Shown one piece after another: positions 33,125 through 41,330 of a stretch of DNA of 64,000 nucleotides (its first letter is position 1; each line of letters begins with the position of its first letter). Source of the DNA: Acidimicrobiaceae bacterium (GTDB lineage: Bacteria; Actinomycetota; Acidimicrobiia; Acidimicrobiales; RAAP-2). The DNA lies in the NCBI GenBank assembly GCA_003170315.1, contig PNAH01000025.1, positions 34,063 through 98,062 on the forward strand, written 5' to 3'. Position numbers and translations under genes: made by a program. Below the pieces are notes generated by a model. The model was not told the DNA's origin. It made no database searches and saw only the letters and a list, made by a program, of their open reading frames with translations.

Positions 33125-33139
33125 GTTAAAATAGTGGGA

Positions 33140-33646
33140 GTGCCCGCCATCGAACCGCTCACTCCAGACGAAGATGCGCTCTGGCGTGCTCAGATGCGAA
33201 TACTCAAAATACTGCCACGACTCCTCGACAGTGACCTCGTCCGAGGCGTGGGACTGACGGCGAGCGAGTACACAACGATCATGCATCTCTCGGAAGCCCC
33301 GAATCGTCAGTTGAGAATGGCGGACCTCGCCAGCGCGACTGACCTGTCGGCGAGCCGGACCACTCGCTTGGTGGCCGAGCTCGAATCGCGTGGACTCGTG
33401 ACGAAGACCACCAGTTCTTCCGACGCACGAGGCAACGTCGCGAAACTCACTCCTCGGGGGATGGCCAAGATGAGGTCCGCGTGGCCCGTGCACCTCGCGA
33501 GCGTTCGGTGCCACTTCTTCGATCACATCGATACGAGTGACGTCGTGAGCGCCGCGAAGGCTCTTTCTGATGTGGCGGCTCGCCTTGAAGAAGCGTCCAT
33601 CGAATCGCGAGTGCGACGTTTGGTCCTTCATCTCCCAACGGTGTGA
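33140..33646 (+). CDS. MarR-family regulator
   Basis: About 168 residues if the GTG at 33140 is used; TAAAAT ends eight bases before it and there is no ribosome site, which fits a leaderless message. In-frame starts at 33134 and 33047 are alternatives. The winged helix is LTASEYTTIMHLSEAPNRQL, MADLASATDLSASRTTRLVAELESRGLV, then the wing SSSDARGNVAKLTPRG. The dimerisation helices are at both ends. It is divergent from the SDR-AKR-SDR operon and probably represses it. Confidence 0.88.
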   Translation: MPAIEPLTPDEDALWRAQMRILKILPRLLDSDLVRGVGLTASEYTTIMHLSEAPNRQLRMADLASATDLSASRTTRLVAELESRGLVTKTTSSSDARGNVAKLTPRGMAKMRSAWPVHLASVRCHFFDHIDTSDVVSAAKALSDVAARLEEASIESRVRRLVLHLPTV

Positions 33647-33743
33647 AACCATCGGTAGTACTCGGAGCGACAATCGTCGCTCGTGCTCGAATTCGTGCGA
33701 CTTCGGTTGCGTCTCTTCAGCAGTGGCCACAGCCCAACAATAA

Positions 33744-33763
33744 TTGCTTGCCCACGCAAGCAA
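33744..33763. promoter_or_regulatory. Second TTGCTTG/CAAGCAA dyad
   Basis: TTGCTTG-cccacg-CAAGCAA is an exact seven-base-arm dyad about 100 bases after marR. Its half-sites equal those of the dyad at 33109-33124 but the spacing is four bases larger. No intact gene starts just downstream on the plus strand; it may belong to a gene lost from the island. Confidence 0.5.
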
Positions 33764-33902
33764 AGTCAGGTATGGTCCTAAGTGTTGGCGCGACCGTGGG
33801 GGTGTCTCACCTTCAGAAAGGAGCGGCGTGGGTCCAGTGTGCGCGTTGCTCGAACCGTTGCCGACGGTGACGTCCATGGTGGTTCTCTGGGGGAGCGATT
33901 GT

Positions 33903-34526
33903 TCAGATGCCCGCGTGGAGGCGCGAGGTCAGGACAAGATCGACAACTTGGGGAACCGTGTCGACACGTGCCCAGTCGCGCTGGAGCTCGCACGCCAACG
34001 TCACCCAACTAATTGGCTGTGCCCCCGCTTGGACAATTCGTTCGAGGCCGGCGCGGTGTGCCTCGAGAGATGTTCCTCCCACGGCGTCGACGACGGGGAA
34101 GACCTCGTAACCCTCTCGCATGGCGTCAAGCGATGGATAGGCGAGGCAGACCTCGGTCCACAAGGCGGTCATGATCAACTTGTTGCGCCCGGTCGCCTCT
34201 ATCGCCTCGCGAAACTCGACGTCCTCCCACGCGTTGATTTGTGTTCGATCGAGCTCAACGGAGTCCGAAAGGACGTCTCTAAGTTCCGGGAGAGTCGGCG
34301 GCTGTCCGTTCGCGACAACGTTTACGGTCGACAGCACGATGGGGAGTCCGTACGTCTTGGCAAGACGTGCAACCGTGACGATGTTGCGGGTCAACAGCTT
34401 CGTGTCCATCGAGGTGACTGTCGCCAATTGAGCCGGCTGGTAGTCGATGATGACTAAGGCACTGTTGGCCGGAGTCAAAAGTGCGTCGGTAAGCGGGTCT
34501 CGAATCGGTTCGCTCGTCATTGACAT
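33903..34526 (-). CDS. Isochorismatase-family (YcaC-like) hydrolase
   Basis: 207 residues. The isochorismatase fold shows the catalytic Asp in ALVIIDYQPAQL, the conserved loop TQINAWEDVEF and the nucleophile Cys in ALWTEVCLAYPSLDAMREGY, followed by AVGGTSLEAHRAGLERIVQAGAQPIS. These are the marks of the YcaC-like branch, whose substrate is unknown. It is transcribed leftwards, divergent from the LAL regulator, and carries the shared 20-bp box in its promoter region. Confidence 0.88.
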   Translation of the reverse strand: MSMTSEPIRDPLTDALLTPANSALVIIDYQPAQLATVTSMDTKLLTRNIVTVARLAKTYGLPIVLSTVNVVANGQPPTLPELRDVLSDSVELDRTQINAWEDVEFREAIEATGRNKLIMTALWTEVCLAYPSLDAMREGYEVFPVVDAVGGTSLEAHRAGLERIVQAGAQPISWVTLACELQRDWARVDTVPQVVDLVLTSRLHAGI

Positions 34527-34577
34527 CTCTCTTTCTGGTCAAATGTCCTTCCATTGTGCGAGGGAACGGACGTGGCA

Positions 34578-34597
34578 GGCATCTAGGAAACCCATAG
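34578..34597 (-). promoter_or_regulatory. Shared 20-bp regulatory box, copy 1
   Basis: Read on the minus strand it is CTATGGGTTTCCTAGATGCC, 19 of 20 identical to copy 2 at 37525. A CACAAT -10-like hexamer follows 29 bases after CCTAG begins, exactly as GACAAT does in copy 2, so it probably marks the promoter of the isochorismatase-like gene. Confidence 0.75.
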
Positions 34598-34678
34598 TTC
34601 CGATCACGTGTGACTCGGTTCGAACCGCGGACGTAGGGTCGTCATCGCCGTTGACCATCTGCAGTGGAGGGCGCTGAG

Positions 34679-37435
34679 ATGCTGATCGGTCGACGTAACG
34701 AAAGCGACGCACTGGAGCGGGTGCTTACTCAAGCGCAACGAGGCCAAGGCGAGGCGGTAATCGTTCTCGGCGAGGCGGGTATTGGTAAGACAGCACTGAT
34801 TGATCGCGTCGTCGCGTCCGATGGGGACTTTCAACTCCTTCGTAGTACCGGCAACGAAGTGGAGATGGAGTTGCCCTTCGCCTCGTTGCAGCGACTCTGC
34901 AGTTCCGTACTCGACAGGCTGCCAGGTCTTCCCGAACCACAGAGTCGCGCGTTGACGATCGCCTTCGGCCTCGCTCCTGGTGAGCCACCAGACCGACTGA
35001 TCGTGGGCGTCGCTTTGGAGAATTTGCTCAGCCAGTTGGCGGCAGAGCGGCCAGTCGTCTGCGTCCTCGACGACGCCCAATGGATCGACCAAGCATCGGC
35101 CCAGGCAATAACGTTTGCCGCTCGCCGCGCGTCCGGCATGTCAGTGTCCTTCCTCTTTGGAGCGCGGTTTCTTACGAAGGAGTTGCACGGAATGCCCACA
35201 ATGCTCCTGGAAGGACTGCGCGATGATGCAGCGCGCGAACTGGTTAACTTGGCGCTCATGCATCGGATGGATGAACAGGTCCTCGAGCGTTTGGTTGTTG
35301 AGGCTCACGGCAACCCGCTTGCACTGCTTGAACTGCCGCGCAGTCTCTCGCCCGCTCAGATCGGCGGCGGATTTGGCTTGCCGATGTCGGTCCCCCTCCG
35401 TGGACGAATCGAGGAGAGCTTTCGGCGTCGCCTTCGTCGACTCCCGCCGCTATCGCGACAACTATTGCTGGTCGCGGCAGCCGAACCCACGGGCGAATCA
35501 ACGCTTATTTGGCGAGCAGCTGAACTCTTGGGGATACCAGACTCGGCCGCGGATCCGCCAAAAGCTGAACGGTTGCTTGATCTCAGTGCGGGGATCGTGT
35601 TTCGTCATCCGCTGGTCCGATCAGCGGTCTACAGCGCGGCGTCTTCACTGGATCGGCGACAGGTGCATCGCGCGCTGGCCGACGCCACCGATCCCATTGT
35701 CGATCCTGATCGACGGGCATGGCACCGAGCTCAGTCGACGAGCCGCCCCGATGAGGACATCGCTCAAGAGTTGGAGGTCTCCGCAGAACGGGCCCAATCC
35801 CGTGGCGGCTTCGCTGCGGCCGCGGCGTTCATGGAACGCTCCACCGAATTGACCCCGAATATGGAGCTCAAAGCGGAACGAGCATTGCGAGCCGCCGATG
35901 CCAAGCGCGTCGCCGGTGACTTAGATGCCGCCCTCGGGCTCGCGAACATTGCTCAGCGCGGACCGCTGGACTCATACCAGCGCGCGCGACTCGACGTTCT
36001 ACGAGCGCAGATCTTATTTGGTTCGCACCGCGGCAACGAGGCGCCGCCGCTCTTGTTGCAAGCGGCGTATCGCCTCGAGCCGCTTGACCCAAAGGGCGCA
36101 CGAGAGACATACCTGACCGCGCTGACCGCTGCACTCTTTGCGGGTCGATTCTCCAGCGGGGCGAGCGCCCATGACGTTGCGCGCGCTGCCCACACTTCTC
36201 CGAGACCCGCAGGTCCAGCGAGGGCTTCCGATCTTCTGCTCGACGGATTGGCGCTTCTCATTATCGAGGGGCCCGTCACTGGCACGCCAGCCATGCGACG
36301 GGCACTGGAAGCGTTTCGAAGCGACGAGGTGAGCAACGAAGAGCAACTGCGCTGGTCGTGGTTGGCCGGGCGGGCTGCGGGGCACATCTGGGATTACGAA
36401 AACTGGGATTTTCTCACCGCCCGTCAGGTTGAATTGGCCCGGGATGTGGGAGCGCTCAGCGTGTTGCCTTTGACGCTGAGTACCCGAGCGGGCTTGAAAC
36501 TCTTCGCCGGGGAGATCGACGCAGCGAAGTCGCTCATGGAGCAGGTTCAATCATTCGCTGACGTAATAGACACGCAAACGGTGCCGTACGCAGGATTGAC
36601 GGTAGCCGCCTTTCGCGGCGATGAGCCCAAGGTCCAGTCTCTCCTTAGCGAAACTCACCAGGACTTGATCGAGCGAGGTGAGGGCGTGGGAGTGTCGCTT
36701 TCGCAATGGGCGACCGCGGTGCTCTACAACGGTCTCGGCCAGTACGACCGAGCATTCGTGTCTGCAGCACAAGCGGTCGAAAAGCCGAATGAGTTCTGGT
36801 TCCTTCCGTGGGCGACCGTGGAACTCATTGAAGCAGCGAGCCGCACCGGCAACGGCATCCAAGCGGCATCCGCGCTGACTCGTTTGGCCGAGGGAACAAC
36901 GGCGAGCGGCACCGACTGGGCAGGTTCGATCGAGGCACGGTGTCGTGCGCTCCTCACCGACGGGCACGCTGCTGAGACGCTCTATCGGGAGGCGATCGAT
37001 CGAGTGACGGACACGCCAATTCGCTGGGACCTCGCCCGAGCCCGGCTCGTCTACGGTGAATGGCTCCGACGCAATCGTCGCACCAAGGAAGCGCGAGAGC
37101 AGTTGCGTGAGGCCGAAGAGTTGTTCAGCGATTTCGGCGCTCGAGGCTTCGCCGACCGGGCTCGAGTTGAACGGCTTGCCACAGGAGAGCATGCTCGGAA
37201 GCGCTCACCGGCGACGAGATTCGATCTCACTCCCCAGGAGTCGCAGATTTCTCGAATGGTGGCTCAGGGTTCGACGAACAGAGAGATAGCGTCGAAACTT
37301 TTCATCAGTGCCAGCACTGTCGAGTATCACCTTCACAAAGTCTTCCGCAAGCTCGGTGTGCGTTCGCGGTCACAGTTGGCTCAACGCGTCCTCCAATCGG
37401 CCGCACTCTTCACACCGCCCGAGGGTGAGTTCTGA
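34679..37435 (+). CDS. LAL-type LuxR-family transcriptional regulator (AAA/NACHT-like ATPase plus LuxR HTH)
   Basis: 918 residues from the ATG at 34679, with GGAGG nine bases upstream. The N-terminal ATPase has Walker A GEAGIGKTALIDR and Walker B VVCVLDDAQWID; a long alpha-helical, TPR-like middle follows; the C-terminal HTH is DLTPQESQISRMVAQGSTNREIASKLF, then STVEYHLHKVFRKLGV. This size and order define large ATP-binding LuxR regulators (MalT relatives), which activate transcription on binding ligand and ATP. It sits between the isochorismatase-like gene and the catabolic cluster; it is the natural candidate to read the 20-bp box found in the three neighbouring promoters. Confidence 0.93.
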   Translation: MLIGRRNESDALERVLTQAQRGQGEAVIVLGEAGIGKTALIDRVVASDGDFQLLRSTGNEVEMELPFASLQRLCSSVLDRLPGLPEPQSRALTIAFGLAPGEPPDRLIVGVALENLLSQLAAERPVVCVLDDAQWIDQASAQAITFAARRASGMSVSFLFGARFLTKELHGMPTMLLEGLRDDAARELVNLALMHRMDEQVLERLVVEAHGNPLALLELPRSLSPAQIGGGFGLPMSVPLRGRIEESFRRRLRRLPPLSRQLLLVAAAEPTGESTLIWRAAELLGIPDSAADPPKAERLLDLSAGIVFRHPLVRSAVYSAASSLDRRQVHRALADATDPIVDPDRRAWHRAQSTSRPDEDIAQELEVSAERAQSRGGFAAAAAFMERSTELTPNMELKAERALRAADAKRVAGDLDAALGLANIAQRGPLDSYQRARLDVLRAQILFGSHRGNEAPPLLLQAAYRLEPLDPKGARETYLTALTAALFAGRFSSGASAHDVARAAHTSPRPAGPARASDLLLDGLALLIIEGPVTGTPAMRRALEAFRSDEVSNEEQLRWSWLAGRAAGHIWDYENWDFLTARQVELARDVGALSVLPLTLSTRAGLKLFAGEIDAAKSLMEQVQSFADVIDTQTVPYAGLTVAAFRGDEPKVQSLLSETHQDLIERGEGVGVSLSQWATAVLYNGLGQYDRAFVSAAQAVEKPNEFWFLPWATVELIEAASRTGNGIQAASALTRLAEGTTASGTDWAGSIEARCRALLTDGHAAETLYREAIDRVTDTPIRWDLARARLVYGEWLRRNRRTKEAREQLREAEELFSDFGARGFADRARVERLATGEHARKRSPATRFDLTPQESQISRMVAQGSTNREIASKLFISASTVEYHLHKVFRKLGVRSRSQLAQRVLQSAALFTPPEGEF

Positions 37436-37524
37436 CCGTATCGCGCTGGGGTCAATTCACATCGGGTGAGTCGTCGTTTGTTACTACACAGCCTCAATGT
37501 CGACCAGCAAACCGTCGGGTCAGA

Positions 37525-37544
37525 CTACGGGTTTCCTAGATGCC
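37525..37544 (+). promoter_or_regulatory. Shared 20-bp regulatory box, copy 2
   Basis: CTACGGGTTTCCTAGATGCC, 92 bases before the SnoaL-like ATG. GACAAT follows at the same spacing as the -10-like hexamers of copies 1 and 3. Confidence 0.75.
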
Positions 37545-37636
37545 AGTGAAGTCAACGTTGACCGACAATGACACCGCGCGGCTCGGTGTGGTTGGGCGTC
37601 GACGTTCGCGCGAATTCGAAGGAGAGGAGGCCGTAG

Positions 37637-38083
37637 ATGGCGCCACGTAACGAGGAGATCGTCCGACGGGCCTACCAGACCGCGGAAGAGAAGGACATCG
37701 CCGGCTTCGTTGGTTGTTTCACCGACGACGGAACGTTCACTGACGAGTCCATCGAGGTCACGTACGTCGGTACCAACGAGTTGGGCAAGACGGTCGAAAT
37801 CTACGGCGCAGCGTTTCCTGACATGCACCGTGAGCTCTTCCAGATGTACTCGTCTGGGGACATCGTCGTGGTGCAACTCGCCCTCCAGGGCACTCACCTC
37901 GGGCCACTCGAACTGCCCAAGGGAGTAGTTCCACCGACGGGCAAGCGAATGAATGCGCCCTGCTGCGACGTTTTCGAGTTGACGAACGGAAAGATCAAGC
38001 GCTTCGACTGCTATCCATCCGGGACGGTGGTACTCACCCAACTTGGCGTACTCGCAAACCTGGACGCAGTTCTCCAGCACTGA
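37637..38083 (+). CDS. SnoaL-like/ester cyclase-type (NTF2-fold) protein
   Basis: 148 residues: helix NEEIVRRAYQTAEEKDIAGFVGCF, TDDGTFTDESI, TVEIYGAAFPDMHRELFQMY, then strands IVVVQLALQGTHLG, the PPTGKRMNAPCCDVFELTNGKI motif and FDCYPSGTVVLTQLG. The PxTGKxxxxxxxDVFxxxxGKI pattern is characteristic of SnoaL-like polyketide cyclase relatives. GGAGAGGAGG precedes the ATG. First gene of a tight plus-strand cluster; the next gene starts two bases after its stop. Confidence 0.88.
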   Translation: MAPRNEEIVRRAYQTAEEKDIAGFVGCFTDDGTFTDESIEVTYVGTNELGKTVEIYGAAFPDMHRELFQMYSSGDIVVVQLALQGTHLGPLELPKGVVPPTGKRMNAPCCDVFELTNGKIKRFDCYPSGTVVLTQLGVLANLDAVLQH

Positions 38084-38084
38084 G

Positions 38085-39272
38085 ATGACGAACGGACCGA
38101 TCACAATCGGCTACAGCCTTCCTCTGACCGGACCGCTGGGCGCGAATGGTCAAACGGCTCGGCTCACGCACCAGATCTGGCAGGAGGACGTCAACGCGCG
38201 CGGCGGACTGTTGGGCCGTGAAGTCGCACTGGTGTGCATCGATGACGAGTCGAACGCAGCATCCGTGGCGGGAATCTACGAGACATTGCTCTTCGAACAT
38301 CGTGTCGACCTGCTGCTCGGTGGCTACGGCAACAATTCGATTAGTCCCGCCATGCCATTCGTAGTCAAGAATGCGAAATTCTTCGTTGGTCTTATGGGAC
38401 TGGGAGTGAACAACGATCTGCACTACGACCGTTACTTCGCGATGATTCCTACCGGATCTGATCCGAACGTCGCGCTGACCGAGGGCTTCTTTTACACGGC
38501 CGCTCGACAGTCGCCCCGGCCAAAGACGGTCGCGATTCTCGCTGCGGATGCCGACTTCACTAAGAACCCGATTACCGGAGCGCGAATCAACGCAGCGCAA
38601 TTCGATTTTGAGGTTGTGTCCGAGACCAAGTACAGCTTGGCGACCACCGACTTCGTCCCCATCCTGCAAGCGCTGGAACCACTGAACCCCGACGTGCTCT
38701 TCCTGTGCTCGTACTTGAACGACTCCGTGGGTCTCGTGCGCGCGATCCGCAATTCCGGCATTGCGCCGAAGGTAATCGGTGGCGCCATGATCGGCCCTCA
38801 GAGCACGTCGGTTCAAAAGCAACTAGGACCGCTCTTGAACGGCGTGGTCAATTACGAGTACTGGCTACCCACGGGGAAGATGGCGTTCCCCGGCGTCGAA
38901 GAACTCATCGCGAAGTATCAAGCACGAGCCTCGGGAACGACGGCTGACGAGCTCGGGTACTACGTCGTCCCGATGGCGTACGCCCAGTTGCAAGTGGTCG
39001 AGCAAGCCGTCAGGGAAACCGGGGGGCTCGTCGACGCCGACCTCGCCGAATACACGCACGCCGCGAGATTCCAAACGGTCGTGGGCGACGTGCGGTTCGC
39101 GGAATCAGGCGAATGGGCTCAGCCTCGCGTCCTTACGGTGCAGTTCCAGAACATCACGTCGAACGACGTCGCAGAGTTCACGAATCCCGACGCTCAAGCG
39201 GTGCTCTACCCCGCGGAGTACGTGAGCGGCACGATGACCTATCCGTACATTGCGCCTAGGGACAACGCATGA
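38085..39272 (+). CDS. Type I periplasmic-binding-fold protein (amide/branched-chain amino acid type) without signal peptide
   Basis: 395 residues starting MTNGPITIGYSLPLTGPLGA, i.e. directly with the first strand of the LivJ/UrtA/AmiC fold; no signal sequence or lipobox is present. Further marks are WQEDVNARGGLLGREVALVC, DDESNAASVAGIYETLLFEH, VDLLLGGYGNNSISPAMPFV and DELGYYVVPMAYAQLQVVEQA. No permease or ATPase genes are nearby. A cytoplasmic ligand-sensing role like AmiC, perhaps working with the LAL regulator, is inference. The ATG lies two bases after the SnoaL-like stop, and its own stop overlaps the next gene by 4 bp. Confidence 0.85.
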   Translation: MTNGPITIGYSLPLTGPLGANGQTARLTHQIWQEDVNARGGLLGREVALVCIDDESNAASVAGIYETLLFEHRVDLLLGGYGNNSISPAMPFVVKNAKFFVGLMGLGVNNDLHYDRYFAMIPTGSDPNVALTEGFFYTAARQSPRPKTVAILAADADFTKNPITGARINAAQFDFEVVSETKYSLATTDFVPILQALEPLNPDVLFLCSYLNDSVGLVRAIRNSGIAPKVIGGAMIGPQSTSVQKQLGPLLNGVVNYEYWLPTGKMAFPGVEELIAKYQARASGTTADELGYYVVPMAYAQLQVVEQAVRETGGLVDADLAEYTHAARFQTVVGDVRFAESGEWAQPRVLTVQFQNITSNDVAEFTNPDAQAVLYPAEYVSGTMTYPYIAPRDNA

Positions 39273-39616
39273 GCGTGTTGAACATCGCCGTCGTCGTGGC
39301 GAGTACCAATCATGATGCTGCGGTCGCGCGGTACAAGGAGCTGCTCGGGGCTGACGTCATCACGCAATTCGAGCTACCCGGCGGATCCTTCACGGTGAGC
39401 GTGCTGCCGGGGATATCCATCTTGAGCGGCAACGAACAGGTCCTGGCCCCCGTTCGAGAGTTGCGGGCCTCGTTGATGGTTGATTCACTGGCGCTCACAC
39501 GCGAACGATTGGAGCACACGGGATGGATTGTCGATGGCACTCTTGGGGCGCCAGGGAGTTTCATTGCGCGTGATCCTGACGGGAACGTCGTGGAGTTCGT
39601 GGAACGCTCGCCGTAG
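39269..39616 (+). CDS. VOC-family (glyoxalase-like) protein
   Basis: 115 residues, overlapping the previous gene by 4 bp (ATGA). VLNIAVVVASTNHDAAVARYKELLGADV and the C-terminal IARDPDGNVVEFVERS are typical of the VOC superfamily, where the last Glu usually binds metal. Members include dioxygenases, isomerases and antibiotic-binding proteins; no choice can be made. Part of the SnoaL/binding-protein sub-operon. Confidence 0.85.
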   Translation: MSVLNIAVVVASTNHDAAVARYKELLGADVITQFELPGGSFTVSVLPGISILSGNEQVLAPVRELRASLMVDSLALTRERLEHTGWIVDGTLGAPGSFIARDPDGNVVEFVERSP

Positions 39617-39652
39617 AGGTGTCCCTTTTCGCAGTGGCCGTGCGCGACACGA

Positions 39653-39672
39653 CTAAGGCTTTCCTAGATGAG
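39653..39672 (+). promoter_or_regulatory. Shared 20-bp regulatory box, copy 3
   Basis: CTAAGGCTTTCCTAGATGAG, 16 of 20 identical to copy 2 and 71 bases before the metallo-hydrolase ATG. TACGGT lies at the same distance from CCTAG as the -10-like hexamers of copies 1 and 2. Confidence 0.7.
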
Positions 39673-39743
39673 ACGCCTCGTACCAGCACTCTACGGTCGA
39701 CACGAGCCAAAGAAATACACGTTGAGCAAGCAAGGAGAGAACA

Positions 39744-40721
39744 ATGACGGTTGATACCGGCGCCGCAGGTGCCTTCGTAACGCGAGATTTTGCGCCGGTG
39801 CCCGAATCATCGCTCGGGCCCGTCGTCAACGATCAGGGTTATTACGTTGGTCGCATAGAGCGCAATCTCTATTGGGTGACCGATGGCGTCTACCAGTGCG
39901 GGTTCTTGACCACGCCAGACGGCGTCATCCTGTTGGACGCTCCGGCGACACTCGGTCACAACATCCAGCGCGCGATCGACGAAATCGCTTCCGCAAATGG
40001 CGTCAGCAACAAAGTGACCTATCTCATTCACTCTCACCACCACGCTGACCACGGAAGCGCGTCCTCATTGTTTGGCACGGACATTGTTCGCATTGGCCAC
40101 GAGGAAACGCGCAAGCTCATGCTCCGCGATAACGACCCGAACCGACCGGCGCCCGAAGAAACCTTCCAGGATGAACGCACCCTCGAGATTGGTGGTGAGC
40201 GCATCGAACTCGGCTGGCACGGCTCCAACCATTCGCCCGACAACAGTTACATCTACCTGCCGAATCACGACACGCTGATGCTCGTCGACATCATCAACGT
40301 TGGCTGGGTCCCGATCTACAGCCTCAATCTCGCTGTCGACGTTCCCGGGTACATCGCCGCCCCCGAAATCGCACTCGGTTACGAGTGGTCGCACCTCATC
40401 AGCGGTCACATGGGAAGGCTCGGCTCGCGCGACGACGTCGTCCTTCACCAGCAGTTCATCGGAGAGATCGTCGACAACTTGAGGGAGGTCTTCACCACGT
40501 TCGATCCCACGCAGTACTACCAGAAGTACTGGCCCAACATGTGGGCGTCGGTCTCTGAGCACCTGGACGAAGTGGCCCGCCGTGCCTGTGCGCCGCTCGC
40601 CGCAAAGTACGCCGGCCGAATCGCGGGCGCCGATATTGACTCATTCGTCGTGAGCACGGCGATTTGGATCCTCGAGTCGCTGCGACTGGACCTCGGTCTT
40701 GGAATTCAGGTTCACCCCTAA
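39744..40721 (+). CDS. MBL-fold metallo-hydrolase
   Basis: 325 residues. The metal-binding motif is YLIHSHHHADHGSASSL (HxHxDH), with further ligands in WHGSNHSPDNSYIYL, MLVDIINVGW and LISGHMGRLG. The N-terminal VTDGVYQCGFLTTPDGVILLDAP is the usual opening of the fold, and the C-terminal 100 residues are an extra helical part (IVDNLREVFTTFDPTQYYQKY). No signal peptide. It may hydrolyse an ester, lactone or sulfate ester. GGAGAGAACA precedes the ATG; it starts the second sub-operon of the cluster under box copy 3. Confidence 0.92.
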   Translation: MTVDTGAAGAFVTRDFAPVPESSLGPVVNDQGYYVGRIERNLYWVTDGVYQCGFLTTPDGVILLDAPATLGHNIQRAIDEIASANGVSNKVTYLIHSHHHADHGSASSLFGTDIVRIGHEETRKLMLRDNDPNRPAPEETFQDERTLEIGGERIELGWHGSNHSPDNSYIYLPNHDTLMLVDIINVGWVPIYSLNLAVDVPGYIAAPEIALGYEWSHLISGHMGRLGSRDDVVLHQQFIGEIVDNLREVFTTFDPTQYYQKYWPNMWASVSEHLDEVARRACAPLAAKYAGRIAGADIDSFVVSTAIWILESLRLDLGLGIQVHP

Positions 40722-40739
40722 ACAAATAAAGGAGTTCAT

Positions 40740-41309
40740 ATGACTCGCATCGGCATCATTCTTGGAAGCACCCGACCCGGGCGGCGCGGCGAAGTGGTCG
40801 CGGAGTGGGTGAACGAGATCGCCCAGAAACGAACGGACGCTGAATTCGACCTCATTGATCTGGCGGACTACCCGCTACCGCACCTCGACGAGCCGATGCC
40901 ACCGGCCATGGGCCAGTATCAGAATCAGCACACCAAGGACTGGGCGGCGACCATCGCCCAATTTGATGGCTATGTCTTCGTGACGCCGGAATATAACCAC
41001 TCGACGTCCGGCGTACTGAAGAACGCAATCGACTATCTCTACGCCGAATGGAACAACAAAGCTATGGGTGTGGTGTCCTACGGCGTCATCGGTGGGGCGA
41101 GAGCTGCGGAGCACCTTCGACTGATCGCCGGCGAGCTGAAGATGGCGGCTGTGCGCACCAATGTGACCTTGTCATTGATCACCGACTTTAAGAACTTCAC
41201 GGACCTCGTACCTGGTGAGTATCAGGCTCCCGCGCTTGACACATTGCTCGGTGAGGTGATCGCCTGGAGCGAGGCACTCGCGCCGTTGCGCAACGTGGAA
41301 ATCGCGTAG
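40740..41309 (+). CDS. NAD(P)H-dependent FMN reductase
   Basis: 189 residues of the flavodoxin-like fold. The flavin-phosphate loop is IILGSTRPGRRG, and FVTPEYNHSTSGVLKNAIDYLY is the hallmark second flavin motif, followed by GVVSYGVIGGARAAEHLR. It would supply reduced FMN or reduce quinones/azo compounds in the cytoplasm. AAAGGAG lies before the ATG. It lies 18 bases after the metallo-hydrolase stop and 21 before the esterase. Confidence 0.93.
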   Translation: MTRIGIILGSTRPGRRGEVVAEWVNEIAQKRTDAEFDLIDLADYPLPHLDEPMPPAMGQYQNQHTKDWAATIAQFDGYVFVTPEYNHSTSGVLKNAIDYLYAEWNNKAMGVVSYGVIGGARAAEHLRLIAGELKMAAVRTNVTLSLITDFKNFTDLVPGEYQAPALDTLLGEVIAWSEALAPLRNVEIA

Positions 41310-41330
41310 AGGGATAAAAGGAGCGAACGA

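Noticed and set aside
33744-34457. Plus-strand frame after the second TTGCTTG dyad, opposite the isochorismatase-like gene
   Set aside because: Only its first codons after a ribosome-like AAAGGAG look plausible; most of it is antisense to a clear gene. At best a truncated remnant.
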